Notes: generated by a model from the letters alone, not told the origin. A stretch of DNA of 64,000 bases from Mucilaginibacter rubeus (GCF_003286415.2 NZ_CP043450.1:2976001-3040000); one strand, 5' to 3'. Positions 1 to 9,989 are shown, counted from the stretch's first letter. Numbers and translations: made by a program.

Positions 1-15
1 TCCCGAAAAACAGCT

Positions 16-67
16 AAAAATTACGCAAACGGTTGTTGCGGGCAACGCAACCGTTTGCGTAATTTTT
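16..67. promoter_or_regulatory. 20-bp perfect inverted repeat, LacI/PurR-like operator or bidirectional terminator
   Basis: Two perfect 20-base arms (16-35 and 48-67) surround a 12-base centre that holds a second small inverted repeat. The right half, 45-60, reads ACGCAACCGTTTGCGT. This matches the classical LacI/PurR-family operator ACGCAAACGTTTGCGT at 15 of 16 positions, and the left half, 23-38, matches it at 12 of 16. The site ends 88 bases before the GH89 start, and a weak -7-like element (TAGTTTCG, 117-124) lies between. The A-run and T-run flanks would also suit a bidirectional terminator. An operator for the LacI protein encoded at 3855-4889 is my preferred reading. Confidence 0.5.
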
Positions 68-155
68 TAGGCTGCAATGCAATGTACAGTGAACTATCTT
101 TCCATTAATTTTTAATTAGTTTCGGAAATATTAAACAGAAAAATCAAGAATTTTT

Positions 156-2288
156 ATGCGGAAATTAACTTACCTGCTTGTTTTATTACTCCCATTACAG
201 CTTTTTGCCCAACAGTTTGATCCTGTAAAAGCATTGGTAAAAAGGCGTGCACCCTGGTTGAGCGATCATGTGATTTTCAAACCACTAAAAAGCAACAGCC
301 CCGGAGTATTTAAACTGCAAACCATAAATAACAAACTGGTTATATCAGCCTCGGGCAGTAATGCCGCTGCCGTTGGTGTAAACTGGTATTTAAAATACTA
401 TTGTCATCGTTCCATGTCGCACATGGGCGATAACCTGACACCGGTACTTCCACTGCCCGTAGTTAACAAAAAGACAACCATAGAGGCGGCAGCGGTATAC
501 CGCTACGCGTTAAATTACTGTACCTACAATTACACCATGAGTTTTTACACCTGGGCAGATTGGGAACGGGAAATTGATTGGATGGCATTAAATGGAGTTA
601 ATACGATGCTTGCCGTTGACGGTATGGAAGCAGTGTGGCAAAACACGCTGAGAAAGGTAGGTTATAATGAAAAAGAGATCAACGATTTTATAGTAGGCCC
701 GGCATATACCGCATGGTGGCTGATGGGTAATATTGAAGGTTGGGGAGGTCCTATGCCCCAAAGCCAGATTGACAACCGGAAGCTGATTCAGCAAAAAATG
801 ATGAAGCGGATGCACGAATTAGGCATAGAGCCTGTGTTGCAGGGCTTTTATGGCATGGTACCAAGCTCATTAAAAAGTAAAAGTAAAGCCCACATCATCG
901 ATCAGTTAACCTGGGGAGCCTTTAAAAGGCCGGATATACTTGACCCTACCGATCCTGAATTTAGCCGCATAGCAGGAATTTATTACACCGAAATGCAGGC
1001 ATTATATGGTAAGAATATTCGCTTTTTTGCCGGCGATCCTTTTCATGAGGGAGGTAAAACAGATGGCGTTGACCTAAAGAAAGCAGGGGCTGCCATACAG
1101 GCATCCATGCAAAAATATTACCCGGGCTCAACCTGGGTGTTACAAGGCTGGCAGGATAACCCCAAACAAGCCATGCTTGATGGGCTTGATAAATCAAAAA
1201 TACTGGTACAGGAACTTTTTGGCGAGTTCACCAACAACTGGAAAAAACGTAAGGCTTATGATGGTAGTCCGTTTATTTGGTGCAGCGTAAATAACTTTGG
1301 TGAACGCCCTGGTCTTTACGGAAAACTGCAACGCTTTGCTGATGAGGTAGACAGCGCCAGGAACAGCGATTATAGCAAGTACCTTAAAGGGGTAGGCATC
1401 ATGCCCGAAGGTATCAATAACAATCCTCCCGATTATGACTTAATGCTTGAATTAGGCTGGCGTAAGGCTCATGTAGATACTAAAAACTGGATCAATGATT
1501 ACGCGGAATATAGGTATGGCAAGCAAAATGAACACACCAGTAACGCATGGCAGGGCTTTTTACAAACCGTATACCACAGTCGCCCGGGGTACCAGGAAGG
1601 GGCTGGCGAATCTATCTTCTGTGCAAGGCCTGCGCTGAAGGTTAAATCGATATCAAGCTGGGGCACACTAACGCGCGATTATGATACCGTACAATTTGAA
1701 AAAGCTGTAAAAGAATTTGCCAAAGCATTACCGGTGTTGGGCAGCTCCGCCACTTATAAAATAGACCTGATCAATATGGTTAGGCAGGTACTGGCCAATA
1801 AAGGAACGCTTGTTTTTAATGACCTGGTAACTGCCTATAACAACAAAGATTTGCAGGCTTTCAATGAAAAAAGCACGAAGTTCCTCAGCATGATCAAATT
1901 AACAGATGAATTATTGAATACGGACAAGTACTTCAGGCTCAACACCTACCTTAAACAAGCCATAAATAGCGGTAATACGCCGGGAGAAAAGACGAATAAC
2001 CTGAAAAACATTCTGATGCAGATAACTTATTGGGGCGAAAACAATCGCGCAGAGGATAACCTGCATGAATATGCTTACAAAGAGTGGGCCGGCCTGATAG
2101 ATAATTATTACCTGCCGCGATGGGAAATTTATTTTAACTACCTAAGAGGAAACCTGCAAGGTCAAAATAATCCCGAGCCCGATTTCTTTACATGGGAGCA
2201 CAAATGGGTCGATGATAATCTGAAGTTTGCTCCTGAAAAACCGGCAAGGTCTCTACAGGAAGTAGTTAACGAAATTTTAGCCATGTAA
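156..2288 (+). CDS. secreted alpha-N-acetylglucosaminidase, GH89 (NAGLU-like)
   Basis: Expected to remove terminal alpha-linked N-acetylglucosamine from glycans in the periplasm or outside the cell. The 710-residue length fits the family. An N-terminal signal peptide (hydrophobic LLVLLLPLQLFA, then QQ) is followed by an NAGLU N-terminal domain at about 25-110. The TIM-barrel domain has the GH89-like block YCTYNYTMSFYTWADWE, the catalytic-loop motif GDPFHEGG with Glu298 as the likely acid/base, and VQELFGEF further on as a likely site of the second acid. A helical C-terminal domain follows. It lies just ahead of a GH29 fucosidase on the same strand, so the two probably act on one host- or fungal-type glycan. 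It may be controlled by the palindrome at 16-67. The family call is confident; the substrate is inferred. Confidence 0.9.
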   Translation: MRKLTYLLVLLLPLQLFAQQFDPVKALVKRRAPWLSDHVIFKPLKSNSPGVFKLQTINNKLVISASGSNAAAVGVNWYLKYYCHRSMSHMGDNLTPVLPLPVVNKKTTIEAAAVYRYALNYCTYNYTMSFYTWADWEREIDWMALNGVNTMLAVDGMEAVWQNTLRKVGYNEKEINDFIVGPAYTAWWLMGNIEGWGGPMPQSQIDNRKLIQQKMMKRMHELGIEPVLQGFYGMVPSSLKSKSKAHIIDQLTWGAFKRPDILDPTDPEFSRIAGIYYTEMQALYGKNIRFFAGDPFHEGGKTDGVDLKKAGAAIQASMQKYYPGSTWVLQGWQDNPKQAMLDGLDKSKILVQELFGEFTNNWKKRKAYDGSPFIWCSVNNFGERPGLYGKLQRFADEVDSARNSDYSKYLKGVGIMPEGINNNPPDYDLMLELGWRKAHVDTKNWINDYAEYRYGKQNEHTSNAWQGFLQTVYHSRPGYQEGAGESIFCARPALKVKSISSWGTLTRDYDTVQFEKAVKEFAKALPVLGSSATYKIDLINMVRQVLANKGTLVFNDLVTAYNNKDLQAFNEKSTKFLSMIKLTDELLNTDKYFRLNTYLKQAINSGNTPGEKTNNLKNILMQITYWGENNRAEDNLHEYAYKEWAGLIDNYYLPRWEIYFNYLRGNLQGQNNPEPDFFTWEHKWVDDNLKFAPEKPARSLQEVVNEILAM

Positions 2289-2431
2289 AATGATCTTAGC
2301 AGCTTATACAGAAATCATTCAAACGGATAAAATATCCGGGAATAACCTCATGCTAAATTTTGCTGGATACCCAACATCTGCAATCGATTTTTTTTAACGA
2401 AGCCTATTCATCATCAATAATTTATATTATC

Positions 2432-3844
2432 ATGTTACGGAAACTCCTGCCTGGTATTTGTCTCCTTTTATATAGCCAGGTTTTATTTGCGCAAAACGAG
2501 CACACTTACCAGGTGCCCAAAGATTCGCTGGTGAGGCAAAAGCTTGCCCAATGGCAAGACCGAAAATTTGGTTTATTTATGCATTGGGGTACGTACAGCC
2601 AATGGGGAGTTGCTGAAAGCTGGACAATTTGTCCTGATGATGAGGTTAAACGAACCGGCCCATACAGTGATGATTATTTTACCTACAAAAAAGCCTACGA
2701 AAACCTACAAACTACGTTTAACCCACTTAACTTCAACCCTGAAAAATGGGTGAGGGCAGCTAAAGCCGCCGGAATGAGTTATGTAGTATTTACAACCAAA
2801 CATCATGATGGCTTTAGCATGTTTGATACCAAACAAACCGATTATAAAATTACAGATCCTAAAACACCCTTTTCAAAGAATATACGAAGCAATGTAACTA
2901 AAGAAATATTCAACGCTTTTCGTAATGAAAATTTTATGGTTGGGGCATATTTTTCCAAACCCGATTGGCACAATCAAAACTATTGGTGGCCCTATTATCC
3001 GCCTAAAGATCACAACGTTAATTACAGCCCGCAACGCTACTCCGAACGCTGGCAAAAATTTAAAGATTTTACCTATAACCAAATTGAAGAATTGATGACC
3101 GGGTATGGCAAGATTGATATTTTATGGCTGGATGGGGGCTGGGTAAGGCCTTTAGATGAAAACGATAACGATCCGCAACATTATAACCAGGACCTTGATA
3201 TGGCTAAAATAGCAAAAATGAGCCGCGATCATCAGCCTGGCCTTATCATGGTTGATCGCACGGTTGCCGGTGAGTTTGAAAACTATACCACCCCTGAACA
3301 AGAGGTACCCGATAAGCCACTGCCCTACCCTTGGGAAACCTGTATGACTATTGGTAAATATTGGAGCTATGTGCCTAATGATGAATTTAAAACCAGCCTG
3401 CAATTAGTTCAAACCCTTATAAAAATAGTATCGCGGGGAGGCAATCTGCTGCTCAATATTGCACCGGGACCTGATGGCGATTGGAACCCGGTTGCCTATC
3501 AGCGATTACAAGATATTGCCGATTGGATAAAAATTAACGGAGAGGGCATTTATGGTTCAGAACCGGTAGCTCCTTACTCAGCAGGCAATATCTATTTTAC
3601 TAAATCAAAAACCACAAAATCGTTATACGCATTCTGGCTATCTGAAACAGAAACGGTAAACTTCCCTGCCAATATTACTTTCCCGGTAAACAACATAGAA
3701 ACACTTAAAAAAGTATGTTTACTGGGCAGTGTTCAAAAACTAAAATGGAATTACAAAAACGGGCTACTAAGCATTCAAATACCCAAGGGGTTACAAAAGA
3801 GCACCACTTTAAAATATAGTAGTGCTTTTGTATTGAAATATTAG
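2432..3844 (+). CDS. secreted alpha-L-fucosidase, GH29
   Basis: Predicted retaining alpha-L-fucosidase of about 470 residues. I place the start at the ATG at 2432 because it directly precedes a signal peptide (MLRKLLPGICLLLYSQVLFAQ); the upstream in-frame TTG adds a poor leader. GH29 landmarks are KFGLFMHWGTYSQWGVAESW near the start of the barrel, VFTTKHHDGFSMFDT (histidine pair in the active site), and ILWLDGGW, where Asp234 is the expected nucleophile. A beta-sandwich C-terminal domain follows. The 143-base gap after the GH89 gene contains no clear terminator, so the two may be co-transcribed. The gene converges on the LacI regulator with only about 10 bases between stop codons. Confidence 0.9.
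   Translation: MLRKLLPGICLLLYSQVLFAQNEHTYQVPKDSLVRQKLAQWQDRKFGLFMHWGTYSQWGVAESWTICPDDEVKRTGPYSDDYFTYKKAYENLQTTFNPLNFNPEKWVRAAKAAGMSYVVFTTKHHDGFSMFDTKQTDYKITDPKTPFSKNIRSNVTKEIFNAFRNENFMVGAYFSKPDWHNQNYWWPYYPPKDHNVNYSPQRYSERWQKFKDFTYNQIEELMTGYGKIDILWLDGGWVRPLDENDNDPQHYNQDLDMAKIAKMSRDHQPGLIMVDRTVAGEFENYTTPEQEVPDKPLPYPWETCMTIGKYWSYVPNDEFKTSLQLVQTLIKIVSRGGNLLLNIAPGPDGDWNPVAYQRLQDIADWIKINGEGIYGSEPVAPYSAGNIYFTKSKTTKSLYAFWLSETETVNFPANITFPVNNIETLKKVCLLGSVQKLKWNYKNGLLSIQIPKGLQKSTTLKYSSAFVLKY
3800..3830. terminator. possible terminator overlapping the end of the GH29 gene
   Basis: AGCACCACT (3800-3808) pairs with AGTAGTGCT (3818-3826) with one mismatch, and TTTTG follows. It lies inside the last codons of the fucosidase gene, where convergent genes leave almost no spacer. 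The stem is AT-rich, so this is only a modest call. Confidence 0.35.
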
Positions 3845-3854
3845 GAAACTATCG

Positions 3855-4889
3855 TTAGGCTACAGAATTTACCCGGTAAGATACCATACTGGCATCAAAT
3901 AAAGCCCGATGAAAAACTGGGGCTGATGGTACTTCCTCAAGCTGGCTGTCAATCAGTTCAAAAAGGATCTCGGCCGCTTTTATCCCCTGCTCTTTCGGGA
4001 ACTGTTCGATAGAGGCCAGTGGTGGGTTGTCTATAAAACTCCAGATGGGTAAATTTGCGAAACTGATGAAACTGATATCGTGATTAACAATCATATTATT
4101 GCTTTTAACTATAGCCATCGCATCGCGGGCAACGTAATCGTTAAAAGCGATAACTGCCGTGGGCTTAGTGGTTAAAGATAGCAGCCGTCGCATAGCGTAT
4201 TGGTTTTGTGTCGAAGACAGATCTGAAGAAACAATCAGGTCATCATTGATCACAATTCCATGTTTACCAAGCGCCGTTTTATAGCTATCCAGGCGCTCTT
4301 TACTGGCCTCCAACGGTGAAGGCCCGTTAATTAGCCCAATGTTACGATGTCCTTTTTCTATTAAACAATCAACAGCCTGCTGCATTCCCGGCTGGAGGTT
4401 ACAGGCCGAATAATGAATATCATTCAAACCGGGAATCCGGTCGAAAAACACAACTGGAATATTATACTTTTTTAATTGTTCAAATATTTCAAAGTTTTTG
4501 GTGTTTTTACTTAGGGAGATGATAATACCATCTAAACGATGATTTTTCATCGTTTCCAGGATACTTCGCTCTTTTTCGGGGTTTTCTAATGATTGCCCTA
4601 TAAAAACGTTGTAGCTTTTTTTGCTGGCATAATCTTCAATTGCACTAAGGGCCGAAGCAAAAAAAGCTTCAGAAAAATCGGGAAGTATAACACCAATAGT
4701 GCATGTTTTTCCTTGCTTAAAAGATATGGCAGCTTTATTAGGTATATAATTTAATTCACTTGCGATTTTGTTAACCCGCATCGTAGTCACCAGACCGATG
4801 CTTGGATGTCCATGTAATGCCCGGGACACCGTTGAAGCACTTATTTTTAAGCGTTTGGCTATGTCTTTAATTGTGGGAATCTTTTCCAT
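3855..4889 (-). CDS. LacI-family transcriptional regulator
   Basis: A 344-residue repressor-type regulator. Residues 1-60 hold a classic LacI helix-turn-helix (IKDIAKRLKISASTVSRAL) and hinge, followed by a periplasmic-binding-protein fold that would bind a sugar effector (GVILPDFSEAFFASALSAIE; later FDRIPG). It lies downstream of the SusC/SusD/beta-helix genes on the same strand and faces the GH89-GH29 pair, so a role in controlling this glycan locus is likely. The palindrome at 16-67 is a reasonable candidate operator because LacI-family proteins commonly bind CAAACG-containing palindromes. The effector is unknown. I saw no clear -7 element in the 54 bases before it, so it may be the last gene of an operon. 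Confidence 0.9.
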   Translation of the reverse strand: MEKIPTIKDIAKRLKISASTVSRALHGHPSIGLVTTMRVNKIASELNYIPNKAAISFKQGKTCTIGVILPDFSEAFFASALSAIEDYASKKSYNVFIGQSLENPEKERSILETMKNHRLDGIIISLSKNTKNFEIFEQLKKYNIPVVFFDRIPGLNDIHYSACNLQPGMQQAVDCLIEKGHRNIGLINGPSPLEASKERLDSYKTALGKHGIVINDDLIVSSDLSSTQNQYAMRRLLSLTTKPTAVIAFNDYVARDAMAIVKSNNMIVNHDISFISFANLPIWSFIDNPPLASIEQFPKEQGIKAAEILFELIDSQLEEVPSAPVFHRALFDASMVSYRVNSVA

Positions 4890-4943
4890 TTTGCAATTGG
4901 GTTTAAAACAATTAATACTATTTATTTAATATTGATGAATGTC

Positions 4944-6497
4944 TTACTGAAAGGCACCTTTACTTATTTGCCTGTTAACAATACGCGCCTTCTCATCGAT
5001 ATCCGTTTTACCGTTTATATCAACAGAAATAACCACTCCCGAATTTTTTGCAGGCGAAGATGATTGTATGCGTAAATCAGGCTTTGCCGTGCTCAACAGA
5101 AGAGGGTCGAGACCATTGGTTGAATTAGCATCGTTATCGCTGGTGGCTTTCCAGGCATCAAAAGAGGTAAGCGGCGCACCGTTGGTACTGTTCCAGATCC
5201 ATTGTGGTGTGCCTGTGGTGTAATATAAATTGTTATCGATAATGTTGTTGCTGCCAGTGGTGGTATACTTATGAATAAATACATCAACTGGTCGGGCAAA
5301 TACAATATTGTTTTTGATCACGTTATTATCGCAATGTTCGGTAAGCCTTATCTCCCCTTCTATCTCACCAAAGGCACCTAAAACACGGTCGTTTTGATAC
5401 AGGGTATTATTAACAACATAACAATCTTTAGTACCACCGGTTGTATAGTTTAAATAATCGCCCATGTATATGCCCGTGCGATAACAGTTATATACAAAGT
5501 TGTTTCGTACAATGGTAGTTTTGGTGGCATATATGTTACTTTCACTTACCAGGCCTATTCCCCTATCGCTGTTATATACTATGTTTCTTTCGATGATAGT
5601 GTTGGCGCCACCACATACATAAATAGAAATAGCGCCATACCTGTCGGCCCCCCATGTTTCGGGAGTTTTGGTCATGGTGTTATCGTGAAATTCGTTATCG
5701 CTTATTACGCCGTTACGGGCATAGTTGGTGGCAAGCGCTCCTTTAGGATTAAGATTATCGCCGCCCGCTACAATTACACCTATATTTTCCGTGTCGTAAA
5801 CTTTATTATGGCTGAAGATAAAGCCATCTACATTACCTGCAAGGGTTACATTTTCACTCGTTCCGGTTTGGGTATCATGTACCTCACAGCCGGTAATAAC
5901 CAGGTTGGTAATTGCTGCGGTTCCGTTACCTATTACCAAGATGGCGTGTCCGCTGCGCCAATCGGCCAATGAAGCATTGTTTTTTATATTATGGATATCG
6001 CAGTTTTTAATGGTGATATCATGCGAGTTACTGTCGATAGCAATCCCCTCCGGATCAACACCGTGTGCAGAACTGGTCAAATTACAAATCTCAAAACCAT
6101 CCAAAGTGATATAGGCCACATTGCGTAGCGTAACTAACGCCGCCCAGCCTGTAACTATTATTTTGCTACCGTCAAGCACAGGCTTCTCTCCCGGATATGC
6201 TTTTAACGTAATTGTTTTATTCTTTATTCCCGGTTTAGGGAATACTACTTTGTCATAATACCTGCCGCCCCTAACCATGATAACGTCGCCAGGTATGGCA
6301 TGACTTAACGCAGCATTAATGGTTTGAAAAGGCGCATTGATGGAACCTTTATTATTGTCAGATCCATCAACAGCAACGTAGTAAGCATGAGCGCTGTCTG
6401 ATAATGGTTTATTATGCCTATCGGCATTCTTTTTACAAGTGGCCATCGTACTTATGGCGAAAAAACATAAAAGCCAAACAGTGATATAAAATTTCAT
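4944..6497 (-). CDS. secreted right-handed parallel beta-helix protein (DUF1565/pectate-lyase-like fold)
   Basis: Exported protein of 517 residues. The start at 6497 (MKFYITVWLLCFFA) gives a signal peptide; Cys21 after MAT is a weak lipobox, so lipidation is uncertain. From residue 30 it has the opening typical of DUF1565/beta-helix proteins (YYVAVDGSDNNKGS, then PFQTINAAL and GDVIMVRGG), followed by many short beta-helix rungs rich in Asn (ITIKNCDIHNI, VISDNEFHD, IIERNIVYNS). Such folds are found in polysaccharide lyases and in GH28-type enzymes, but I cannot identify a catalytic triad. It sits next to an IPT/NHL lipoprotein and SusC/SusD, so glycan binding or cleavage at the surface is inferred, not shown. 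Confidence 0.75.
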   Translation of the reverse strand: MKFYITVWLLCFFAISTMATCKKNADRHNKPLSDSAHAYYVAVDGSDNNKGSINAPFQTINAALSHAIPGDVIMVRGGRYYDKVVFPKPGIKNKTITLKAYPGEKPVLDGSKIIVTGWAALVTLRNVAYITLDGFEICNLTSSAHGVDPEGIAIDSNSHDITIKNCDIHNIKNNASLADWRSGHAILVIGNGTAAITNLVITGCEVHDTQTGTSENVTLAGNVDGFIFSHNKVYDTENIGVIVAGGDNLNPKGALATNYARNGVISDNEFHDNTMTKTPETWGADRYGAISIYVCGGANTIIERNIVYNSDRGIGLVSESNIYATKTTIVRNNFVYNCYRTGIYMGDYLNYTTGGTKDCYVVNNTLYQNDRVLGAFGEIEGEIRLTEHCDNNVIKNNIVFARPVDVFIHKYTTTGSNNIIDNNLYYTTGTPQWIWNSTNGAPLTSFDAWKATSDNDANSTNGLDPLLLSTAKPDLRIQSSSPAKNSGVVISVDINGKTDIDEKARIVNRQISKGAFQ

Positions 6498-6548
6498 TAC
6501 AATTAATTTAAGATTTAAAAGAGCCATGCCTGTGGCTAAGAATATAGG

Positions 6549-6574
6549 CCCGTAGCATATATATCTGCTACGGG
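6549..6574. repeat. intergenic hairpin between the NHL and beta-helix genes
   Basis: CCCGTAGCA (6549-6557) pairs perfectly with TGCTACGGG (6566-6574) around an AT-rich 8-base loop. No T-run follows on the minus strand, so it is not a standard terminator. It could process or stabilise the mRNA between the two genes of this operon. Confidence 0.45.
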
Positions 6575-6708
6575 GCGCTATATAAACTAACTAAACAATA
6601 AACTGTCATTCGCGGTATCCACGGTAAATGAAAGACCGCTTTTAAAGATTATCTGATAATTAATGATGCTTGACGCAATTTGGCGACGCTCCATGAGAAG
6701 CCTCCTTT

Positions 6709-8043
6709 TTATTCCGAAACTATCTTCCTGATCCTGTTGTTATTTTTATCCAATACATACACGGTGCCGTTTTTATCAACAGCAACGCCGGTTGGCGCAC
6801 TAAATAGCGCGGAGCCACCAATCGCGTCAGAATATCCGGCTGAGCCACTTCCGGCGAATGTGCTTACATCAAAATTACCAGCCTGGATGTAGCGGATACT
6901 TTGATCCGGATTATCCGTATTACCAGATACAGTACCGTTGCCTGCCACGTATATATTGCTATTATTATCAACCGCGATCCCCCACGGATAGGCGAACCTG
7001 GCCGCCGTACTTGTTCCGTTAACGTATCCTAAGCTACCTGTTTGCCCGGCAACAATGCTGCCCTGCCATGTACCTGCGGTGAACTTCTTAACCACCTGGT
7101 CGCCGTTCATGGATACATATAAATTACCGGTTTTATCAAAAGCGATACCTGCGGGATAATACAGCCCACCTACAACTTGCGTTGATGTAAACTGAGCCGA
7201 TACCTGGTAAATGTTTCCTGGATTGGAGCAGCTGCCATAGTAAACATAACCCGTAGTTTTGTCAACACCTACACTCCATGGCTCCTGGTTTGCCCAGGCC
7301 CATGTGGTAGCAGTGCCATCCGGAGTAATTTTCCTGATATCCCAATTTACCGGATCGACAGAGTACACATTGCCCTGGGCATCTGTAGCCACCGAGTATG
7401 GTAAATTAAAATTCGCAGCGGTACCCTTTCCGTCAGCATAACCTGCAACATTGGGGTTACCGGCAAGCGTAGTCACGTTTCCGGCGGTATCAATTTTTCT
7501 GATACAATGGTTTCCGGGGTCGGCAACGTAAACATTAAGATTATCATCAACAGCTATCCCCATACTCCTGTACCAGCTTTGGCCGCTCAGGTTAAACATG
7601 GCATCTGTACCCTTGCCGTTGGCAAAGCCTGCTATACCCGATCCTGCCAGTGTGGTAACAGTCCTGGTATACTGATATGTAAAATCACCGGCGCTTGTTG
7701 CCGAACCTTTTCCAATGGTTACCATTATAGGTCCTGATCCTGCTTTTTTAGGTACTACAACAATCATTTGTTTGGTATTGGCACCAATAATCTTAAGCTT
7801 TAACCCGTTTAGGGTAACCGAAATCTGCGAGGTATCGGTCGAAAAATTAGTTCCGTTAATCAACACCTCGGTGCCACCGCCACCTTGAGCCGGTATAAAT
7901 GAAGTGATACCAATCGGAGCGTTAGCATCATGCGTTGGGACTTTATCCTTTTTACAACCTGCAAAAGCTATCATGATAAAAACCGCCCCAGCCAAAAAGT
8001 ATATGTTCATACCTTTTGACATTATTTTTATGAATATTTTCAT
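6709..8043 (-). CDS. IPT/TIG and NHL-repeat lipoprotein of a SusC/SusD locus
   Basis: A 444-residue predicted lipoprotein. The ATG at 8043 precedes a hydrophobic segment ending in AFAGCKK, so Cys30 is a good lipobox cysteine. Residues around 45-130 form an IPT/TIG immunoglobulin-like domain (GITSFIPAQGGGGTEVLING). The rest is an NHL beta-propeller with repeated blades (GIAVDDNLNVYVADPGNHCIRKI; GIAVDNNSNIYVAGNG; GVAVDKNGTVYVLDKNNNRI). IPT/NHL lipoproteins are common directly after SusD in Bacteroidota and are thought to bind glycan at the cell surface. It follows SusD by about 64 bases on the same strand and probably belongs to the same transcript. Confidence 0.85.
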   Translation of the reverse strand: MKIFIKIMSKGMNIYFLAGAVFIMIAFAGCKKDKVPTHDANAPIGITSFIPAQGGGGTEVLINGTNFSTDTSQISVTLNGLKLKIIGANTKQMIVVVPKKAGSGPIMVTIGKGSATSAGDFTYQYTRTVTTLAGSGIAGFANGKGTDAMFNLSGQSWYRSMGIAVDDNLNVYVADPGNHCIRKIDTAGNVTTLAGNPNVAGYADGKGTAANFNLPYSVATDAQGNVYSVDPVNWDIRKITPDGTATTWAWANQEPWSVGVDKTTGYVYYGSCSNPGNIYQVSAQFTSTQVVGGLYYPAGIAFDKTGNLYVSMNGDQVVKKFTAGTWQGSIVAGQTGSLGYVNGTSTAARFAYPWGIAVDNNSNIYVAGNGTVSGNTDNPDQSIRYIQAGNFDVSTFAGSGSAGYSDAIGGSALFSAPTGVAVDKNGTVYVLDKNNNRIRKIVSE

Positions 8044-8107
8044 TGGAATAATCAATTGTTAATTATCTGTTTTTCCATAAATCTCTACTGCTGCTTCAGC
8101 ATGCGCA

Positions 8108-9943
8108 CTACCAGCCTGGATTTTGCACCAAGGCCCTGTCACGATCTAATTGATATTGCGAAATTGGGAACAAGTACATCTTATTGTTCCACACCCTTTT
8201 CTGGAACAGTGTTTTGTTATAAAAACCTGCAAATAAAAATCCCTGCCCCTGATCGTCCGTGTTCACATTCAAACCGTAAATAGTTTGATTTTCATCAGAT
8301 CCCAGCAATAATCTTCTTACCAGGGTAAAATAGCGGTCGCTTTCAAAACACAGTTCTACTTGTCTTTCTCTTAAAATGTATTTCCGCATCAGATCTTTGT
8401 TTCCCACCGCTCCGGGGTAAACGGTTTCAATACCCGGTAAACCAGCCCGCGTCCTGATCTGATTGAGATAGGTAACTATATTCGGGTTACCCGGATCATA
8501 TTCATTCAGGGCTTCCACGTAATTCAACAGTATTTCGGCATACCTGATGAGGATAAAAGGACGGTAAGTAGCCTGATCCTGCCTGATATTATCAGCAGGG
8601 CTCACATTTTTCAATACATTATATCCGGTGATATTGTTGCTTGCGCCGGTTGCCTTCGGTCCTGATTTGCCATTGTAATAAAACTCCACCCTTCCTGTGC
8701 CATCAATATTGGCGGCCGATGAATAATAATTTTTATCATCAATTGTAGGTGCCGGTAATACCGGGCGGCCGTTATACAGGATGTAGGCATAAAAACGCGG
8801 TTCGCGATTGGCATACATATTCCATTGGCCTTTCTTCTGCTCCCAGTAATTATTGCCATCGCTTTGCGCAAAATTGGTTGGTGTATAACCCGATTGAGGG
8901 TCGTCAATCGTTCGGCCATTTTTCATAGCAAACGCGTCAACTACGTTTTGTGTAGCATTGTAAATGCTATAACCTCCAGGTCCGGGCGATACGCATTTGG
9001 TATATCCCCAGTAACTCCATGAATTTCGTGAAAAAATGATCTCGCTATTCCAGTTGGTCAGGAATAGATCGCGTACAGATAGATAAGGGTCAAATTGGGT
9101 GCCGCCATTGTCAAGATTGGTAAACAGCTTGTAAGCGTTAAGGTCAATTACCGCCTTTGCCGCGTCAGCCGCCTCTTTCCATTTATTGGCATCATAGGTT
9201 GCCGGTGCCAGGGCTGTACCATCCTGGTTTTTTAAAGAAGCCAATGCGGGATTGCCATTCCATAACGGACTGGCAGCCAACAAAGCAAGTTGCGCCTTTA
9301 CAGCCAAACAAGTGCCTTTTGTAGGTCGGCCATAATTACTGGTTGATGGCCATTGGTCGGGCAAAGTTGAAGCTGCCTGATCCATCAACTGATTAATATA
9401 ACCTTTTAATTCATCAAATGACGCTCTTGGATATTTATTAAAGTCGTCATTTAAACTTAATGCGCCCGTAAGCTTTACAACCGGACCATACTGCTTCATT
9501 AACTGCCAGTAAAACCATCCGCGCAAAAAGCGGGCTTCTGCCTTATATTGATTTTTTAAGGTTACACTTAACTGACTGGCAGGTACTTTGTCAATATTAT
9601 CTTCAAAAATAAATGACGAACGGATACCTGTATAATAGTTGTCCCAGTAATCAAAGTAAGCGTTAACAGAGCTCCAGTTTCCTGCAACCATTTGCCTTAC
9701 GTTTGTGCCCGGAATGGATACCGACGACTCATCACTTGCACCCATTGCGCTATAATTGCCACCATCGGTTTGAAGTATGTAACCGTATATATTGTACAGG
9801 TATGATTCGGCATTGGCCCGGGTACTCCAGATCAAATCAGAGGTTAACAGGTTATCGGGCTTTTTATTGAGGTAATTACATGAAGATAAACCGGCGCTCA
9901 GGGCCCATAACCCAATTGCCATAATTAGTATATTTTTTTTCAT
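8108..9943 (-). CDS. SusD/RagB-family glycan-binding outer-membrane lipoprotein
   Basis: Surface lipoprotein that works as the lid of a SusC transporter and binds glycan. The ATG at 9943 gives 611 residues with signal peptide and lipobox ending in LSSC (Cys22). Family features include an N-terminal SusD-like helical region (KPDNLLTSDLIWST), the block EARFLRGWFYWQLMKQYGPV, and a C-terminal RagB/SusD domain (RPFILIRYAEILLNYVEALNEY; LRERQVELCFESDRYFTLVR). It is 46 bases downstream of the SusC gene, the usual order. The specific glycan cannot be read from the sequence, but nearby GH89, GH29 and beta-helix proteins suggest an amino-sugar- or fucose-containing polymer. Confidence 0.93.
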   Translation of the reverse strand: MKKNILIMAIGLWALSAGLSSCNYLNKKPDNLLTSDLIWSTRANAESYLYNIYGYILQTDGGNYSAMGASDESSVSIPGTNVRQMVAGNWSSVNAYFDYWDNYYTGIRSSFIFEDNIDKVPASQLSVTLKNQYKAEARFLRGWFYWQLMKQYGPVVKLTGALSLNDDFNKYPRASFDELKGYINQLMDQAASTLPDQWPSTSNYGRPTKGTCLAVKAQLALLAASPLWNGNPALASLKNQDGTALAPATYDANKWKEAADAAKAVIDLNAYKLFTNLDNGGTQFDPYLSVRDLFLTNWNSEIIFSRNSWSYWGYTKCVSPGPGGYSIYNATQNVVDAFAMKNGRTIDDPQSGYTPTNFAQSDGNNYWEQKKGQWNMYANREPRFYAYILYNGRPVLPAPTIDDKNYYSSAANIDGTGRVEFYYNGKSGPKATGASNNITGYNVLKNVSPADNIRQDQATYRPFILIRYAEILLNYVEALNEYDPGNPNIVTYLNQIRTRAGLPGIETVYPGAVGNKDLMRKYILRERQVELCFESDRYFTLVRRLLLGSDENQTIYGLNVNTDDQGQGFLFAGFYNKTLFQKRVWNNKMYLFPISQYQLDRDRALVQNPGW

Positions 9944-9989
9944 CGGAAAAGCTTTAAATACTTTTGAAATCATTTCAATTCCCTTATTT

